NCBI GenBank assembly: GCA_016926535.1
Contig: JAFGOK010000100.1
Coordinates: 1-43,452 of the forward strand
From: Micromonosporaceae bacterium
Lineage (GTDB): Bacteria > Actinomycetota > Actinomycetes > Mycobacteriales > Micromonosporaceae
Length of the DNA stretch: 43,452 bases
Reading direction: 5' to 3'
The translations under genes were made by a program, and so were the position numbers. The notes under the pieces were generated by a model, which worked only from the letters and a program-made list of their open reading frames with translations, was not told the origin of the DNA and did no database searches. This document shows positions 1 to 11,517 of this stretch, piece after piece. Positions within the stretch are counted from its first letter, which is position 1, and each line of letters opens with the position of its first letter.

Positions 1-720
1 GCCAGGTGCCGTTGCGGGAGATGAAGATCGCGTCATGGTGGTTGCCGGGGGCAGTGATCTTCCTGCTTGGCAGCATTCCGACGGCGAAGCTCGGTAGGAC
101 CACGGTGCGGTAGCCGGCCGGCATCGGTCTTGGTCCAGGGCTGGCGGAAGAATCCTCTGCCCTTCATTCGGAAGGAGGCCGGTCCTCAGGCGTGTGCCCA
201 CCCGGGACCTGGTCCGTCGTTGGGAAGAACCGTTGCGGGAATCGTCCGAAGGTCAGCAGGACGGTCAGGGTCAGGGGAGCGTCGGGCGCGGGGCCGGTGG
301 TGATGCCGAGCAGGAACCGGCAGTATCGCCCCACACACAACGAACTACCCAGCCACACCGCCCTTTGCACGTACGCTCAGAGTCGGATGGTCGAGGACCT
401 CAGGCAACCAACCGTATTCTTTGTCGCGCACACGATCACGTCAAGACCGCTCCGCGGTATCCGCCCGACAGCAGGCGAAAAACCCCGACCAGACCTCTCT
501 GCGTGGACTCTGAATCGTCAGGACCAAAGATGCCTAAAATGCATTGACACTTATAATGATGTGACGGTGATGCCCCGACTCGCCCTCTGGCCTATCCTGT
601 ACCTGCCTACCGCGCGGGTGTGGCATCAGGCCGAAGGATTGGCCGTGCCGGTAGGACGCCATTTCCTTGGCTATCTAGTCTTGGGCCGTCGTGTTTCAGA
701 CTGGCGAGAAGAGGAGCAGG

Positions 721-2067
721 ATGAACCTGGTTTCTCCGCAGGCAGACGAGTACGAGGTGGTCAGGCGGGCACTGCTCCGGTCCACATCGGTCGGCGTCGA
801 CTCAGCCAACGTCTTCATCGAACGCCGCCGCAAGGTGGCCGTGCGATTCGCGGACAGCCGTATCGTGGACCTGGCGGTGAGTCGCCGGGCTGGCAGCTGC
901 GCCCGGTGGATCTCCTCCAGGGATTCCCGGTACCGGGCTGTCGACAGCATCGACCCGTCGACCGTTGCCCTGTGTGTCGGTGGGGACTCGACACAGCTGA
1001 CTCGCCTCCCGACATCGGGGACCGCCGGTGGCGCGATCGAAACGGCCGAGGACGTCAAGAAGCTTGTTGGCGAACTCGATCGGGCCGCTCGGGACACCGA
1101 TTCGCGCGTACGGCAGGTGCTCGTCGACGCGGAGTGGCAGGAGCAGTTGGTAGTCGTGGTTACGCTCGACGGCATCGTCGCCGAGAAGCGCCATCTGCGC
1201 TATTTGACCGTCAGGGTCGTCGCTGGGGAGGGCTGCCGTGTTGCTGCCGGCTTTTATACTCCGGCCAGTTCCGATCCGTCATCCGGCTTGGACCCGGTAC
1301 AGATCGGCCGTGAGGCGGCGCGTCGTGCGGTGACCTCGCTCGCGGGCTGGCCGGTGCCTCCCCGCCGCATGCCTGTCGTGGTCGGTCCGGGGCGAGGCAT
1401 GGTGTTGATTCACGAGGCGTGCTGCCATCCGCTGGAAGCGGACGAGATTTCCCGTGGATCGATCTACGCCGGATGTCTCGGCCAGCGTATTGCGGCGCCG
1501 GGGGTGTCCATCGTCGATGACCCGCTCGTGCCGACCGGGGTCGGAACTTACCAGTGGGACGATGAGGGTACGCCAGCATCGGCGACCATCATGGTCGAGG
1601 ACGGAATTCTGCGGTCATATCTCACGGACGCGGCGACCGCAGTTCAGCTTGGAGTCCGGAAAACGTCGAACGGACGTCGCGAGGGTTTTCTGGACATCCC
1701 GATTCCTCGAATGAGCAACACGTGCGTACGACCTGGCGACCTCGATCCCGAGCAGATCATCGCCAACACCACGTCTGGGCTGTATGCCCAGCATGTCGGC
1801 GGCGGCGAGGTGGTGGAGGCCACCGGCGACTTCGCATTCCGGGTTCTGAACGGTTTTCTCATCGAGGATGGGAAACTCGCCGACCCGGTTCAGGAGACGA
1901 CCGTCCAGGGCAACGGTACCGAGGTTCTCCTCGGAATCGACGCGGTGGGCAACGATGTGCGTCTAGGAGCGGCGAAGTGCGGGAAATTCTCGGCATTGGT
2001 GCCCGTCGGAGTGCAGGGGCCGACGCTCCGCATCCGGTCACTGCTGGTGGGCGGGACCGGCGAATGA
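721..2067 (+). CDS. tldD: TldD-like modulator-of-gyrase metalloprotease subunit
   Basis: HExxxH motif (HEACCHPLEADEISRGSIYAG) and C-terminal GNGTEVLLGIDAVGND region. ATG at 721 preceded by GAGGAGCAGG; chosen over the GTG at 691 in the ORF track. Confidence 0.85.
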   Translation: MNLVSPQADEYEVVRRALLRSTSVGVDSANVFIERRRKVAVRFADSRIVDLAVSRRAGSCARWISSRDSRYRAVDSIDPSTVALCVGGDSTQLTRLPTSGTAGGAIETAEDVKKLVGELDRAARDTDSRVRQVLVDAEWQEQLVVVVTLDGIVAEKRHLRYLTVRVVAGEGCRVAAGFYTPASSDPSSGLDPVQIGREAARRAVTSLAGWPVPPRRMPVVVGPGRGMVLIHEACCHPLEADEISRGSIYAGCLGQRIAAPGVSIVDDPLVPTGVGTYQWDDEGTPASATIMVEDGILRSYLTDAATAVQLGVRKTSNGRREGFLDIPIPRMSNTCVRPGDLDPEQIIANTTSGLYAQHVGGGEVVEATGDFAFRVLNGFLIEDGKLADPVQETTVQGNGTEVLLGIDAVGNDVRLGAAKCGKFSALVPVGVQGPTLRIRSLLVGGTGE

Positions 2068-3374
2068 GCATCGAGGCGTTGCTGGAGACCTATCTGGACG
2101 AGTGCGCACGGCAGGGTGTGCAGGCCGAAGCACGCGCTGTCGCGAGTCGGCGGGAGGAACTGGTTGCCCGCAACGGGGCAGTCGAGTCTGACGGGGTAGC
2201 CGACGATACGGTGGTCAGCCTTGCAATGGGGGAAGGCGACCGCCGAGTGGTTCTTGCGAACGGTGTCGATGCCGACCCGAGAGAGGTGGTCGACGAAGGC
2301 GTCGCAGTCCTGCACGCCATGTCGGCCTTCGACGGCACCGGGCGAGTCGGGATGGTCGCCAACGCCGGGAGCGGGCAGTGTGCGGGGCGCACCGCCGGGT
2401 CTCTTGCCGAGGTGCGCGACGAGCTGCTGGATCGTTCAAGGCTCGCCGAAGCACGAGAGTGCGAACTCCGCTCGACCCAGATCGCACGCAGCGTCCACTT
2501 CGTTTCGTCGAAGACCCGGCTGACATACCGAACCTCGTTGGCATCACTTCTGTTGCGGGCGACTAGATCGAACGAGGATGACGAAGCTGTCCACGTGGAC
2601 TCCTCTGACTCCGGTCCGGACATGCGGGTACTTTTGGACGCTTTCGACACTCGCATCCTGCATAACGTCCGGCGGCAGTTGACCGCACCGGCACTGCCGG
2701 TGGCCAGGGCACTGCCGGTCCGCGTCGTGTTGGACGGGAGGGTGGCGGCCGCGCTGGTCTGGATGCTCGCCGAGTCCCTGTCTGCCGAGGCCGTGGAGCA
2801 GGGGTGGAGTCTGTTCCAGGGACGCCTCGGTCAGACAGTGAGCTCGGACCTAGTCTCAGTCGTCGATGACCCGATGCTGGCCGGTGGTCCCCGCTGCTTC
2901 CCGTTCGACGACGAGGGGGTGCCAGCGTGTCGGAGAACGTTTATCGATCATGGCAAGTTGACGGGTTTCCTCGGCTCGCGAGCCTTCGTCGAGACTGTCG
3001 AGGGCAGCCGTCCAGGCCATGCGCGACAACCCGATGCGACCTCCGCACCTCGACCGGCACCGAGCAACTTCTTCATCGAACCCGCTGAGACCCCCTTGCT
3101 GTTGGATGCGCCAACGCTGCGGATCGTACAGACGCACGGCATTCGATTGGCGAACAACATCACTGGCGAGTTCTCGACCGGTGCCACCGGCCTGGTGGAG
3201 GACGATGGCAAGGTATGGCGGGTGACCGGCCTGAGTATGGCTGGCAACGTTATCGATCTGTTTCGCGGGGTCGAAGGGCTGGGCACCGGGCTCCAGTGGT
3301 CGGTTCCGGACGAGACCGAGGCGTCGTTCGGATCGCCCGACCTGCTGGTCCGTGGTCTGACCATTGGAAGGTGA
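2064..3374 (+). CDS. TldE/PmbA-like protease partner subunit
   Basis: ATGA overlap with tldD; TldD/PmbA-family C-terminal region (FFIEPAETPLLLDAPTLRIVQTHGIRLANNITGEFSTGATG). Confidence 0.75.
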   Translation: MSIEALLETYLDECARQGVQAEARAVASRREELVARNGAVESDGVADDTVVSLAMGEGDRRVVLANGVDADPREVVDEGVAVLHAMSAFDGTGRVGMVANAGSGQCAGRTAGSLAEVRDELLDRSRLAEARECELRSTQIARSVHFVSSKTRLTYRTSLASLLLRATRSNEDDEAVHVDSSDSGPDMRVLLDAFDTRILHNVRRQLTAPALPVARALPVRVVLDGRVAAALVWMLAESLSAEAVEQGWSLFQGRLGQTVSSDLVSVVDDPMLAGGPRCFPFDDEGVPACRRTFIDHGKLTGFLGSRAFVETVEGSRPGHARQPDATSAPRPAPSNFFIEPAETPLLLDAPTLRIVQTHGIRLANNITGEFSTGATGLVEDDGKVWRVTGLSMAGNVIDLFRGVEGLGTGLQWSVPDETEASFGSPDLLVRGLTIGR

Positions 3375-3422
3375 CTTCGCTGGGGATTGGGGCTGCGATA
3401 AGCCGTGACAGTGTGTGCTGCG

Positions 3423-4673
3423 CTAGTTCGAAATCGCTGGACTTGTCGTCGCGACGAGTCTGGTTCGCTCACCCCACTGAACCACTGCCGGTGTGACCAG
3501 GCCAGACAGGGCGAACAGTAGGCCAAGTCCGATCCACCCGACTCGTCCGAGACTCAGCACCAACCCGATCATCAGGACCGGAGACACCGCCGATGCAGCC
3601 GACATGCCGATCCCCAGCAGACCCTGGTACTGACCCTGTGCGTACTCCGGCGCCAAGCCAAAGCTCACGGCATATGAACCCGCCGTGTAATGGAGCTCTC
3701 CGATTGTATGGATGGTCACGGCACCGATCAGAAGTAGAATGGATGTCCATCCTGGAACGCCTGCTGCCAGGCCGATCAGGGAGCAGCTGGCCAGAAATAT
3801 CACGCCTGACCGACGCAGCGCGGCACCTCCACGTCGGACTGTATCGACATTTCGACCCACCCGAGCCTGGAGCAGTACCACTAGTGCGGTGTTTATCACG
3901 AGAAAGATCGATATGATCCATCTCGGGGCGTGAGTGTGATCGACAACCCAGAGTGGTAGCGGTGTCATGATCACCGAGAACTGCATGGAGATCACGGCAT
4001 CCACGATCGTGAAGGCAACGAACGACTTGTCGGTCAGCGCCGTCCAGGGCTTGTGGTGTCCCTCTGGCTTGGGCAGCGGTTCGTAGCGCGGCAGGCGGCC
4101 AAGTATCGCCCAGGTGCACACGAAGGTCAGCGCATTGATGATGATGAGCGACTGGTATGCCTGGGCTGTGCCGATCGCCACGGCCACCCCGCACCCCAGC
4201 GCGCCTACCGAGATCGCGAGGTTGCCGATCGCCGCCAGGACGTTCGGGAAGGCGGCGTTCTCTCTGCCGCCAACCCGTCGGATCAGCGCCCGGTTCACCG
4301 CGACATATGCGGTGAGGCAGATGACCTCCAACGAGGTGACGATCACGAACGGCACAAAGCTGTGGATGAATACGTAGCAGACCGTGATCGCCGCCTCGAT
4401 AAGCAAGATCGTTCGAGCTACTTCACGCGGGCCGAGACGGTCCGCCAGATCCCCGATCAGGGGTGCGCCAGGAAGCCCGACAGCGCCGGCCAACGTCAGA
4501 CCGACGCCGACTTGCCATGTCGACAGGTGCACGACACGGGTGAAGAAGAGCGTCATGGCGGTCAGGACCAGTCCTCCGCCGAAACAGTTGACCAGGGAGG
4601 CTAGTCCGAGAATCCGTGGCGCACCCGGATCGGGAATCAGCGCCTCGCGCATCCCAAAGGAGTGAAGCTTCAA
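3423..4673 (-). CDS. MFS transporter
   Basis: Multiple hydrophobic TM segments; MFS-like loop GDLADRLGPREVART. Confidence 0.85.
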   Translation of the reverse strand: MKLHSFGMREALIPDPGAPRILGLASLVNCFGGGLVLTAMTLFFTRVVHLSTWQVGVGLTLAGAVGLPGAPLIGDLADRLGPREVARTILLIEAAITVCYVFIHSFVPFVIVTSLEVICLTAYVAVNRALIRRVGGRENAAFPNVLAAIGNLAISVGALGCGVAVAIGTAQAYQSLIIINALTFVCTWAILGRLPRYEPLPKPEGHHKPWTALTDKSFVAFTIVDAVISMQFSVIMTPLPLWVVDHTHAPRWIISIFLVINTALVVLLQARVGRNVDTVRRGGAALRRSGVIFLASCSLIGLAAGVPGWTSILLLIGAVTIHTIGELHYTAGSYAVSFGLAPEYAQGQYQGLLGIGMSAASAVSPVLMIGLVLSLGRVGWIGLGLLFALSGLVTPAVVQWGERTRLVATTSPAISN

Positions 4674-4682
4674 CAGGGTCCT

Positions 4683-5450
4683 TCAGTACTTGCTGTTCTG
4701 TTCGGCCGGGCGCAGCCGCAGACCGTGCACGCCGCCGTCCACGGCGAGTATGGTGCCCACCGAAGCGCCCGACAGCGGGCTCGCCAGGTAGGCGACCGCG
4801 TAGGCCACCTCGTCGGCCGTCACCAGCCGACCCATCGGCTGGCGCGCGTTGAGCTTGGCCCGTTCCGCTGCCGGATCATCGGTCTTGTCGAGCAGCCGGT
4901 TCACCCATGGTGTGTCCGCTGAACCGGGGGCGACACAGTTGACCCGGATGCCTTCCCCGAGGTGGTCAGCCGCCATGGCCAGCGTCAGTGCGTACACCGC
5001 ACCTTTGCTGGCCGAATACAGCACTCGCTTCTGCATCCCAGCCCACGCGACGATCGAGCACATGTTGACGATTGCCGCTGCAGGTGAGCGCCGCAGGTGC
5101 GGCAACGCGTGTCTGGCGACCCTGACCATCCCGATCAGGTTGACGTCCAGCACCCGCAGCCACTCCTCATCGGTGTTGCCGGTGACATCTCCGATCGCGC
5201 TGATCCCGGCATTGTTGACCACCACGTCCAGCCTGCCGAACCGCTCGACCACGGTATCCACGGCCGACTTGACCATGGCGTCGTCTGTGACGTCGGTCTT
5301 GATGCCTACGAGGTCGTTCGGGAGGCCGTCCGGGTTCAGGTCGAGCACGGCGACCTCGGCTCCTCTGCTGTGCAGCAGTTTCGCCGTGGCCAGGCCGATT
5401 CCCGACGCACCGCCGGTAACGATTGCGACCAGACCTGCGAAGTCACTCAC
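4683..5450 (-). CDS. SDR-family NAD(P)-dependent oxidoreductase
   Basis: TGGASGIG Rossmann motif, NNAG, YSASK catalytic motif. GTG start at 5450 with AGGAGAG upstream. Confidence 0.9.
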   Translation of the reverse strand: MSDFAGLVAIVTGGASGIGLATAKLLHSRGAEVAVLDLNPDGLPNDLVGIKTDVTDDAMVKSAVDTVVERFGRLDVVVNNAGISAIGDVTGNTDEEWLRVLDVNLIGMVRVARHALPHLRRSPAAAIVNMCSIVAWAGMQKRVLYSASKGAVYALTLAMAADHLGEGIRVNCVAPGSADTPWVNRLLDKTDDPAAERAKLNARQPMGRLVTADEVAYAVAYLASPLSGASVGTILAVDGGVHGLRLRPAEQNSKY

Positions 5451-5512
5451 GAGTTCTCTCCTATTCGCTCTGGGACACCTGGAAAATGACGGTGACGTAG
5501 CGAGGCGTCGGT

Positions 5513-6721
5513 TCACGCCTCGTTACCGTTCGGCTGTGCCGGGAACAAGCATCGGCGGTTCTGGACGAGACTCTCGTGGTCGACCGCCATGTGCACCAGT
5601 GCACCGCCGCGCGACAGGTTGTCTGTCCATCCGGTCGCTTCCGACGCGGTGGTCACGGTGGAGAGGACCACGCCGGAGGCCCATGATCCGTGCGGGTCGG
5701 TAATCCGTAATCCGGCGATCTCGTCGGCGTCGGGAAAGACGACCTCTGCCGCGCCTACCGGTGTGCTGGGCAGCTCGACCGGTCGTCCGCAAGCTATCCG
5801 AACGACCTGCTCAAACAGATCGATACCCCAAGCCGCCCCCACCATGTCCATGATGTAGTCGCCGGGAGTGCGGACGGCCGCCTCCATGACGACCGGTCCG
5901 GTGTCGGTCTGACGCAGCTCCACGTGCGCGATGCCACTGTGCATGCCGAGAGCGTCGAGGACCGCAACAGCCGATGACCGCAGCTGTGCGTAATCGTCCT
6001 CGGCCAGCCTGGCCGGTGCGAGGTGACCGACCTCGACGAAATAGGGCGGGCCAGTCGTTCGTTTGGCGGTCACATTGGCGAACACCGGTTTGCCGGCCTG
6101 GAACAGCACCTCGACGGAGAACTCCGGTCCGTCGACGAACTCCTCCAGCAGGAACGTCGTTGGCCGTTCTGTGCCGTACCAGGCTTTCAGTTCTTCGAGG
6201 CTGGTCACCAACTGGACGCCTTCGCTACCGGCGCGATCGATTGGCTTGACCACCACACGACCGAGCGCAGCCATCCACTGGGCCCCCTCGTCGAAGTCAT
6301 GCACGTGATGCCACCGTGGCTGGTTGATGCCTCGTCGCGCGAAAGCGGCTCGTTGCAGCGTCTTGTCACGAGATGTCAACGCCGCCCGCAGGCCAGTCCC
6401 AGGCCGGTGGTACTCATCGGCGATCAACGCTGCGGGGATCACATGGTCCTCGCTGAACGCGACCACCCCCTCGGGCGGACGGTCGCCGAGGGCCTCGCAG
6501 GCGGCTGTGTACCAGTCCGATGACACCAGGGTGTCGCTCTGCAGCGGGATGGCCCTGACGTCCTCTCCCAGCAATCGCCGTGTCTCCGGTGTGGCGAAGT
6601 TCGCGGCATGGTCGATCACTGTCATGGACAGACCCAGTCGGCGACCCGCAACGAGATACGGTCTCCCCTGACTGCCTAGACCGACCAGCACTAGTCCGTT
6701 CGGCGCGCGAAACCCTGACAC
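5513..6721 (-). CDS. ATP-grasp carboxylate-amine ligase (first of tandem pair)
   Basis: ATP-grasp features (VVVKPIDRAGSEGVQLV, FLLEEFVDGPEFSVEVLF, EAAVRTPGDYIMDMVG). GTG start at 6721 with GGAGGC upstream. Confidence 0.8.
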   Translation of the reverse strand: MSGFRAPNGLVLVGLGSQGRPYLVAGRRLGLSMTVIDHAANFATPETRRLLGEDVRAIPLQSDTLVSSDWYTAACEALGDRPPEGVVAFSEDHVIPAALIADEYHRPGTGLRAALTSRDKTLQRAAFARRGINQPRWHHVHDFDEGAQWMAALGRVVVKPIDRAGSEGVQLVTSLEELKAWYGTERPTTFLLEEFVDGPEFSVEVLFQAGKPVFANVTAKRTTGPPYFVEVGHLAPARLAEDDYAQLRSSAVAVLDALGMHSGIAHVELRQTDTGPVVMEAAVRTPGDYIMDMVGAAWGIDLFEQVVRIACGRPVELPSTPVGAAEVVFPDADEIAGLRITDPHGSWASGVVLSTVTTASEATGWTDNLSRGGALVHMAVDHESLVQNRRCLFPAQPNGNEA

Positions 6722-6738
6722 TGTTGGGCCTCCCAACC

Positions 6739-8040
6739 TTAAGCGACGGGTTTGGTCTGGATGTGGATTGCGGCGGCCAGTCGCCTGCCGTTAGCGATCG
6801 CCTCGGTGGCGGTGGCGCCGCGGGCAATGACGTGACCGATCTTGTCCTCGTTCCAGGTCAGTGGTGGCACCTCATCGCCCGGCGCCACCGCCAGCCTGAG
6901 GTCGACGAATGCCGGGTCGGCGCGCACGGCGTCGATGCCGGTGACCTCCACGACCTGTCCAGGCTCCGGGGTGAGGAACCGGATGGCTGCGCCACCGCGA
7001 GGATCTGGCGACGCGGTCAGCGGCTCCAGTACGCCGAACCCGGAGGCCAGCGCGTAGCGCTCCATGTCGACGCCGTAGACGACCTCGGCCAGCTCGTTGA
7101 TCCGGTCACCGCCGACCCGGTTGTGCGATTCGACGATCCGTGGGCCGCGCGAGGTCAACTTGACCTCGGTGTGGCCTGGGCCATGGCGCAGCCCCACCGC
7201 GTCGAGGAAGTCCGTAACCAGTTGCGTGACCTCGCGCAGCGTCTCTGGCGAGCAACGACTGGGTTGGGAATGTCCGATTTCGACGAAGCCGCCGGGGCCA
7301 CCACACTCCTTGTCCGTCATCGCGACAACCACGTGCCGGCCATCGAAGGTCAGCGTTTCCACGCTGATCTCTGGGCCGTCCAGGTACTCCTCCATGAGAA
7401 AGTCGTCGAAGGAATCGGTGAAGGACAGGTCCTTGGCCTCGAAGCTCCCGTCGAGCGACCTGAACCTGTCGGCAGCGGCGTCCACATCGGTCTGGTCCCG
7501 GATGCAGAAGACCGCGAGACTGCCTGATTCGCGGACCGGCTTGATGATGACGGGGAGGCCGTGCGCCTGGACGAAGTTCCGAACGTCCTGCGCGGTCCGG
7601 CCGACCGCGCAGGCTACCGGACTGATGCCCCGCTCAGCCAGATGCCGGCGCATCTGCCACTTGTCCAGCAGCAGCTGCACGGTGGCGACGGAGTCGCCGT
7701 AGAGGCCGAGCGCCTCGTTGATCCGCGCAGCGGGCAACAGTCCAAGCTCGAACAGCGAGATGGCCGTTTGGAACGGATATGTCGTGTGTAGCGCCCGGAC
7801 CAGTGGTAGAAGTCGGTCAATGTCACCGTAGTCGAGCAGTAGTGCCTGATCGACATATGGCCAGTGACCACGGTCATACTCATCCGGAAACTGGGCGTGA
7901 ATCACGTCCAGGCCGAGTTCCCGTGCTTTGCGTACATGCTGGAGTTTGCCGCCGATCATCAGGATACGAGGCCGTTGGATGGCGACCGTCGAAGACCGTT
8001 GACCGGTGGGTACGACATCGTCGGACAACGTGGCTCCCAT
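6739..8040 (-). CDS. ATP-grasp carboxylate-amine ligase (second of tandem pair)
   Basis: ATP-grasp features (VIIKPVRESGSLAVF, FLMEEYLDGPEISVETLTF, ESHNRVGGDRINELAEVVYG). Internal ATG at 8040 preferred over 8184. Confidence 0.8.
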   Translation of the reverse strand: MGATLSDDVVPTGQRSSTVAIQRPRILMIGGKLQHVRKARELGLDVIHAQFPDEYDRGHWPYVDQALLLDYGDIDRLLPLVRALHTTYPFQTAISLFELGLLPAARINEALGLYGDSVATVQLLLDKWQMRRHLAERGISPVACAVGRTAQDVRNFVQAHGLPVIIKPVRESGSLAVFCIRDQTDVDAAADRFRSLDGSFEAKDLSFTDSFDDFLMEEYLDGPEISVETLTFDGRHVVVAMTDKECGGPGGFVEIGHSQPSRCSPETLREVTQLVTDFLDAVGLRHGPGHTEVKLTSRGPRIVESHNRVGGDRINELAEVVYGVDMERYALASGFGVLEPLTASPDPRGGAAIRFLTPEPGQVVEVTGIDAVRADPAFVDLRLAVAPGDEVPPLTWNEDKIGHVIARGATATEAIANGRRLAAAIHIQTKPVA

Positions 8041-8140
8041 TCTCGTGCTTAACGTTCTGACGACTCTGCGGTCATATGTTCGTGCACATGCGACCGGCGT
8101 CGTCGAGGCAATCGAACCATGGTGCGGCATACCCGATGGT

Positions 8141-8176
8141 GATCCCACCGGTGGGCATCTCACCACCGGTGGGATC
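8141..8176. promoter_or_regulatory. Paired palindromes / long inverted repeat upstream of ATP-grasp operon
   Basis: GATCCCACCGGTG-N10-CACCGGTGGGATC; each arm contains CCACCGGTGG, itself a palindrome. Confidence 0.6.
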
Positions 8177-8335
8177 AGGCGCAATGTGGTACAGGACCAC
8201 CGCCGAGAACCCTACCACGGTACGGCGTCGGTGAGCGGTCATCGTGATTTGCACATGGGTCGGCATTAATGATTATCAATCGAAACGGATGCCAGAGACA
8301 CTGTCATCAGCAGGGATCTGTGACAATGTCTTATG

Positions 8336-9541
<1,206 letters not shown>

Positions 9542-9716
9542 TTCGACAGGCTAGACTCTGTTGGCGATGATTTCAGCCTTTGCAGAATCACAGATGTTTC
9601 CGGATCACTGCTCGGGTTGACTCGACAGTCGCTCGAATCCCATGATGTGTTCCGAAGATATTCGGAACAGTACCGCGATGGTGTCAGACGACTGTGCTCG
9701 ATCGAGACGGAACACA

Positions 9717-10406
9717 ATGACCATTCGAGTGCTCATCTGCGACGAGCTGCCGGTTATTAGGGACGGCTTGCGGACGCTGCTCGATTCCGTGTCGTGCATC
9801 GACGTGATCGACACGACCGATGACGGCATGGATGCCATCGCCCTGACGCGGGCCGCACGACCCGATGTCGTGGTCACCGATCTGAACCTGCGGATCATTT
9901 CCGGCCTGGAAATGATCCGCAGACTCGGCAAAGAGGACGCACCGCCCAACTTCGTGGTTTTCACCAGATCCGTCGGCGACGATACGGTCAGCGACGTGCT
10001 GCACGCCGGCGCCAGCTGTCTGTTGGGAAAGGACGCGAGCCCGCAGGAGCTGGTGGACGCGATTCGGGCGGCGGCCGCCGGCCGGACCCTGCTCGCGTCG
10101 GACGTCGTGCAACGTCTGGTCACCTGGTTCCGTGCGCAGTCGGACACCCGGGAGTTCGCGCCGTGCCCGGAGTTGACCGAACTCACTCCGCGGGAGCGGG
10201 ACGTGACCCAGATGGTGGCGTGGGGCATGTCCATCGAGGAGGTTGCCCGCGAGCTGACCATCGGGGTGGCCACGGTCCGTACCCATCTCTACCGGGTGTG
10301 CACCAAGCTCGGCGTGCGCGACCGCGCGCAACTCGTGTCACTGGCCTACCAGTCTGGACTCATCCAGCCGGTGGAACGCACCCGCGGCGGTGAGCGGTCC
10401 CGATAG
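9717..10406 (+). CDS. LuxR-family (NarL/FixJ) response regulator
   Basis: Receiver domain (RVLICDELPVIRDG, VVVTDLNLR, GKD) and HTH (LTPRERDVTQMVAWGMSIEEVARELTIGVATVRTHLYRVCTKLGVRDRAQLV). Confidence 0.9.
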   Translation: MTIRVLICDELPVIRDGLRTLLDSVSCIDVIDTTDDGMDAIALTRAARPDVVVTDLNLRIISGLEMIRRLGKEDAPPNFVVFTRSVGDDTVSDVLHAGASCLLGKDASPQELVDAIRAAAAGRTLLASDVVQRLVTWFRAQSDTREFAPCPELTELTPRERDVTQMVAWGMSIEEVARELTIGVATVRTHLYRVCTKLGVRDRAQLVSLAYQSGLIQPVERTRGGERSR

Positions 10407-10433
10407 CTGGGGAATCTGCGAACAGGCTGACGC

Positions 10434-11516
10434 TCACCGCGGCTGGGACACTGCCATGACCAAACCTCGCTCGTCGTCATCGGTGACGGCGCGCCTGGCC
10501 GAGTCGAGGCGGGCAGCGCCGGCCAGCCGCCACAGCGCGGCAGGTTCGCCGTACCGATTGGACTCGGCGGCGGCCAGCCGGAAGTACCGGTGCAGACCGA
10601 GTTCCGCCGTCATTGACCATGCTCCGCAGTTCTGCATACACACCCGCACCACGTCGCGCGCGGTCTCGGCGGCCATCGCCAGTGTCACGACCGGTGCGGT
10701 GCCGACCTGATCGTGACCGGCGTCCACCAGCCAGGCCCCCCGGTACACCAAGGCTCTAGTCGCGCGCAGTGCCACCAAGGCACGCGCCAGCGAGAAGGAG
10801 ACGGCCTGCAGGTCACGTAGCGTGGTGTCGAACTGCCGCCGGACACCGGTGTGGCGCACCGTGATCAGGGTTGCGCCGTCGGCGATACCCAGCAGATAGG
10901 CGGCCTGCCGGAGTCGTGCTCGGGCCAGTGGACCCGTGGGCGAGTCGTCCAGCCTCGCCACCACGTCCGTCTCGGCGATCGGGGTGGACGCGAGCTGGAC
11001 GACCGGTGGCCAGCACCCGGTCTCGAGGCTGCGGCCAGGCGCCCCGGGCGGCACCGCAACGAGTGTCGGATGGCCGCCAGCACGAACGGCCACCAAAAGC
11101 GTCCTGGGCTCAGAATCGTCGACGGTGACCGCTCCGGTCAGCTCCCAGCCGCCGGCCCGTGGCGTCGCGATGACACCGGTGCCGATCGGCAGTGCCTCCA
11201 AGCCGGCCAGCGCCGCGCCAGTCGGGAAACCCACATCGGCCGCCATCGCGTCGGCCCGATAGGGGTTGCCGCATGCCGCTCGGCCCAGTTCCTCGCTGAC
11301 CAGCACTCCTGCTGTCAGTCCGAGGTCGAGGCCGCCGGCGGAGCAGGGGCGTTCGAAGTCGGCCGCGCCCAGCTGGTCGAGCATGGCGCGGGCCGGACCG
11401 GAGGCTCCATCGGTCACAGGTGCACCATGCACTTCGAATCGCACAGGCACCCGGGCGAGGGCCGCCCGCAACACCGTGCGCAACTCGTCGATGAGCGGAT
11501 CGGGGGTCAGGTCCAC
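10434..11516 (-). CDS. Acyl-CoA dehydrogenase-like protein, divergent subunit
   Basis: ACAD-like N-terminal arrangement (GGLDLGLTAGVLVSEELGRAACGNPY) and helical C-terminus; GTG start one nt after the preceding ACAD stop. Confidence 0.65.
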   Translation of the reverse strand: MDLTPDPLIDELRTVLRAALARVPVRFEVHGAPVTDGASGPARAMLDQLGAADFERPCSAGGLDLGLTAGVLVSEELGRAACGNPYRADAMAADVGFPTGAALAGLEALPIGTGVIATPRAGGWELTGAVTVDDSEPRTLLVAVRAGGHPTLVAVPPGAPGRSLETGCWPPVVQLASTPIAETDVVARLDDSPTGPLARARLRQAAYLLGIADGATLITVRHTGVRRQFDTTLRDLQAVSFSLARALVALRATRALVYRGAWLVDAGHDQVGTAPVVTLAMAAETARDVVRVCMQNCGAWSMTAELGLHRYFRLAAAESNRYGEPAALWRLAGAARLDSARRAVTDDDERGLVMAVSQPR

Positions 11517-11517
11517 G

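Noticed and set aside
1-370. Possible degenerate transposase-like reading on the minus strand at the left edge
   Set aside because: No motif I could tie to a specific IS family, and frame continuity could not be established.
544-557. TTGACA and TATAAT hexamers upstream of tldD
   Set aside because: Spacing is only 2 nt, so they cannot be a sigma70-type -35/-10 pair; TATAAT alone lacks a convincing partner.
192-1313. 373-aa plus-strand ORF
   Set aside because: Overlaps the confident tldD gene in another frame; sequence is Arg/Gly-rich and has no domain features, typical of high-GC spurious ORFs.
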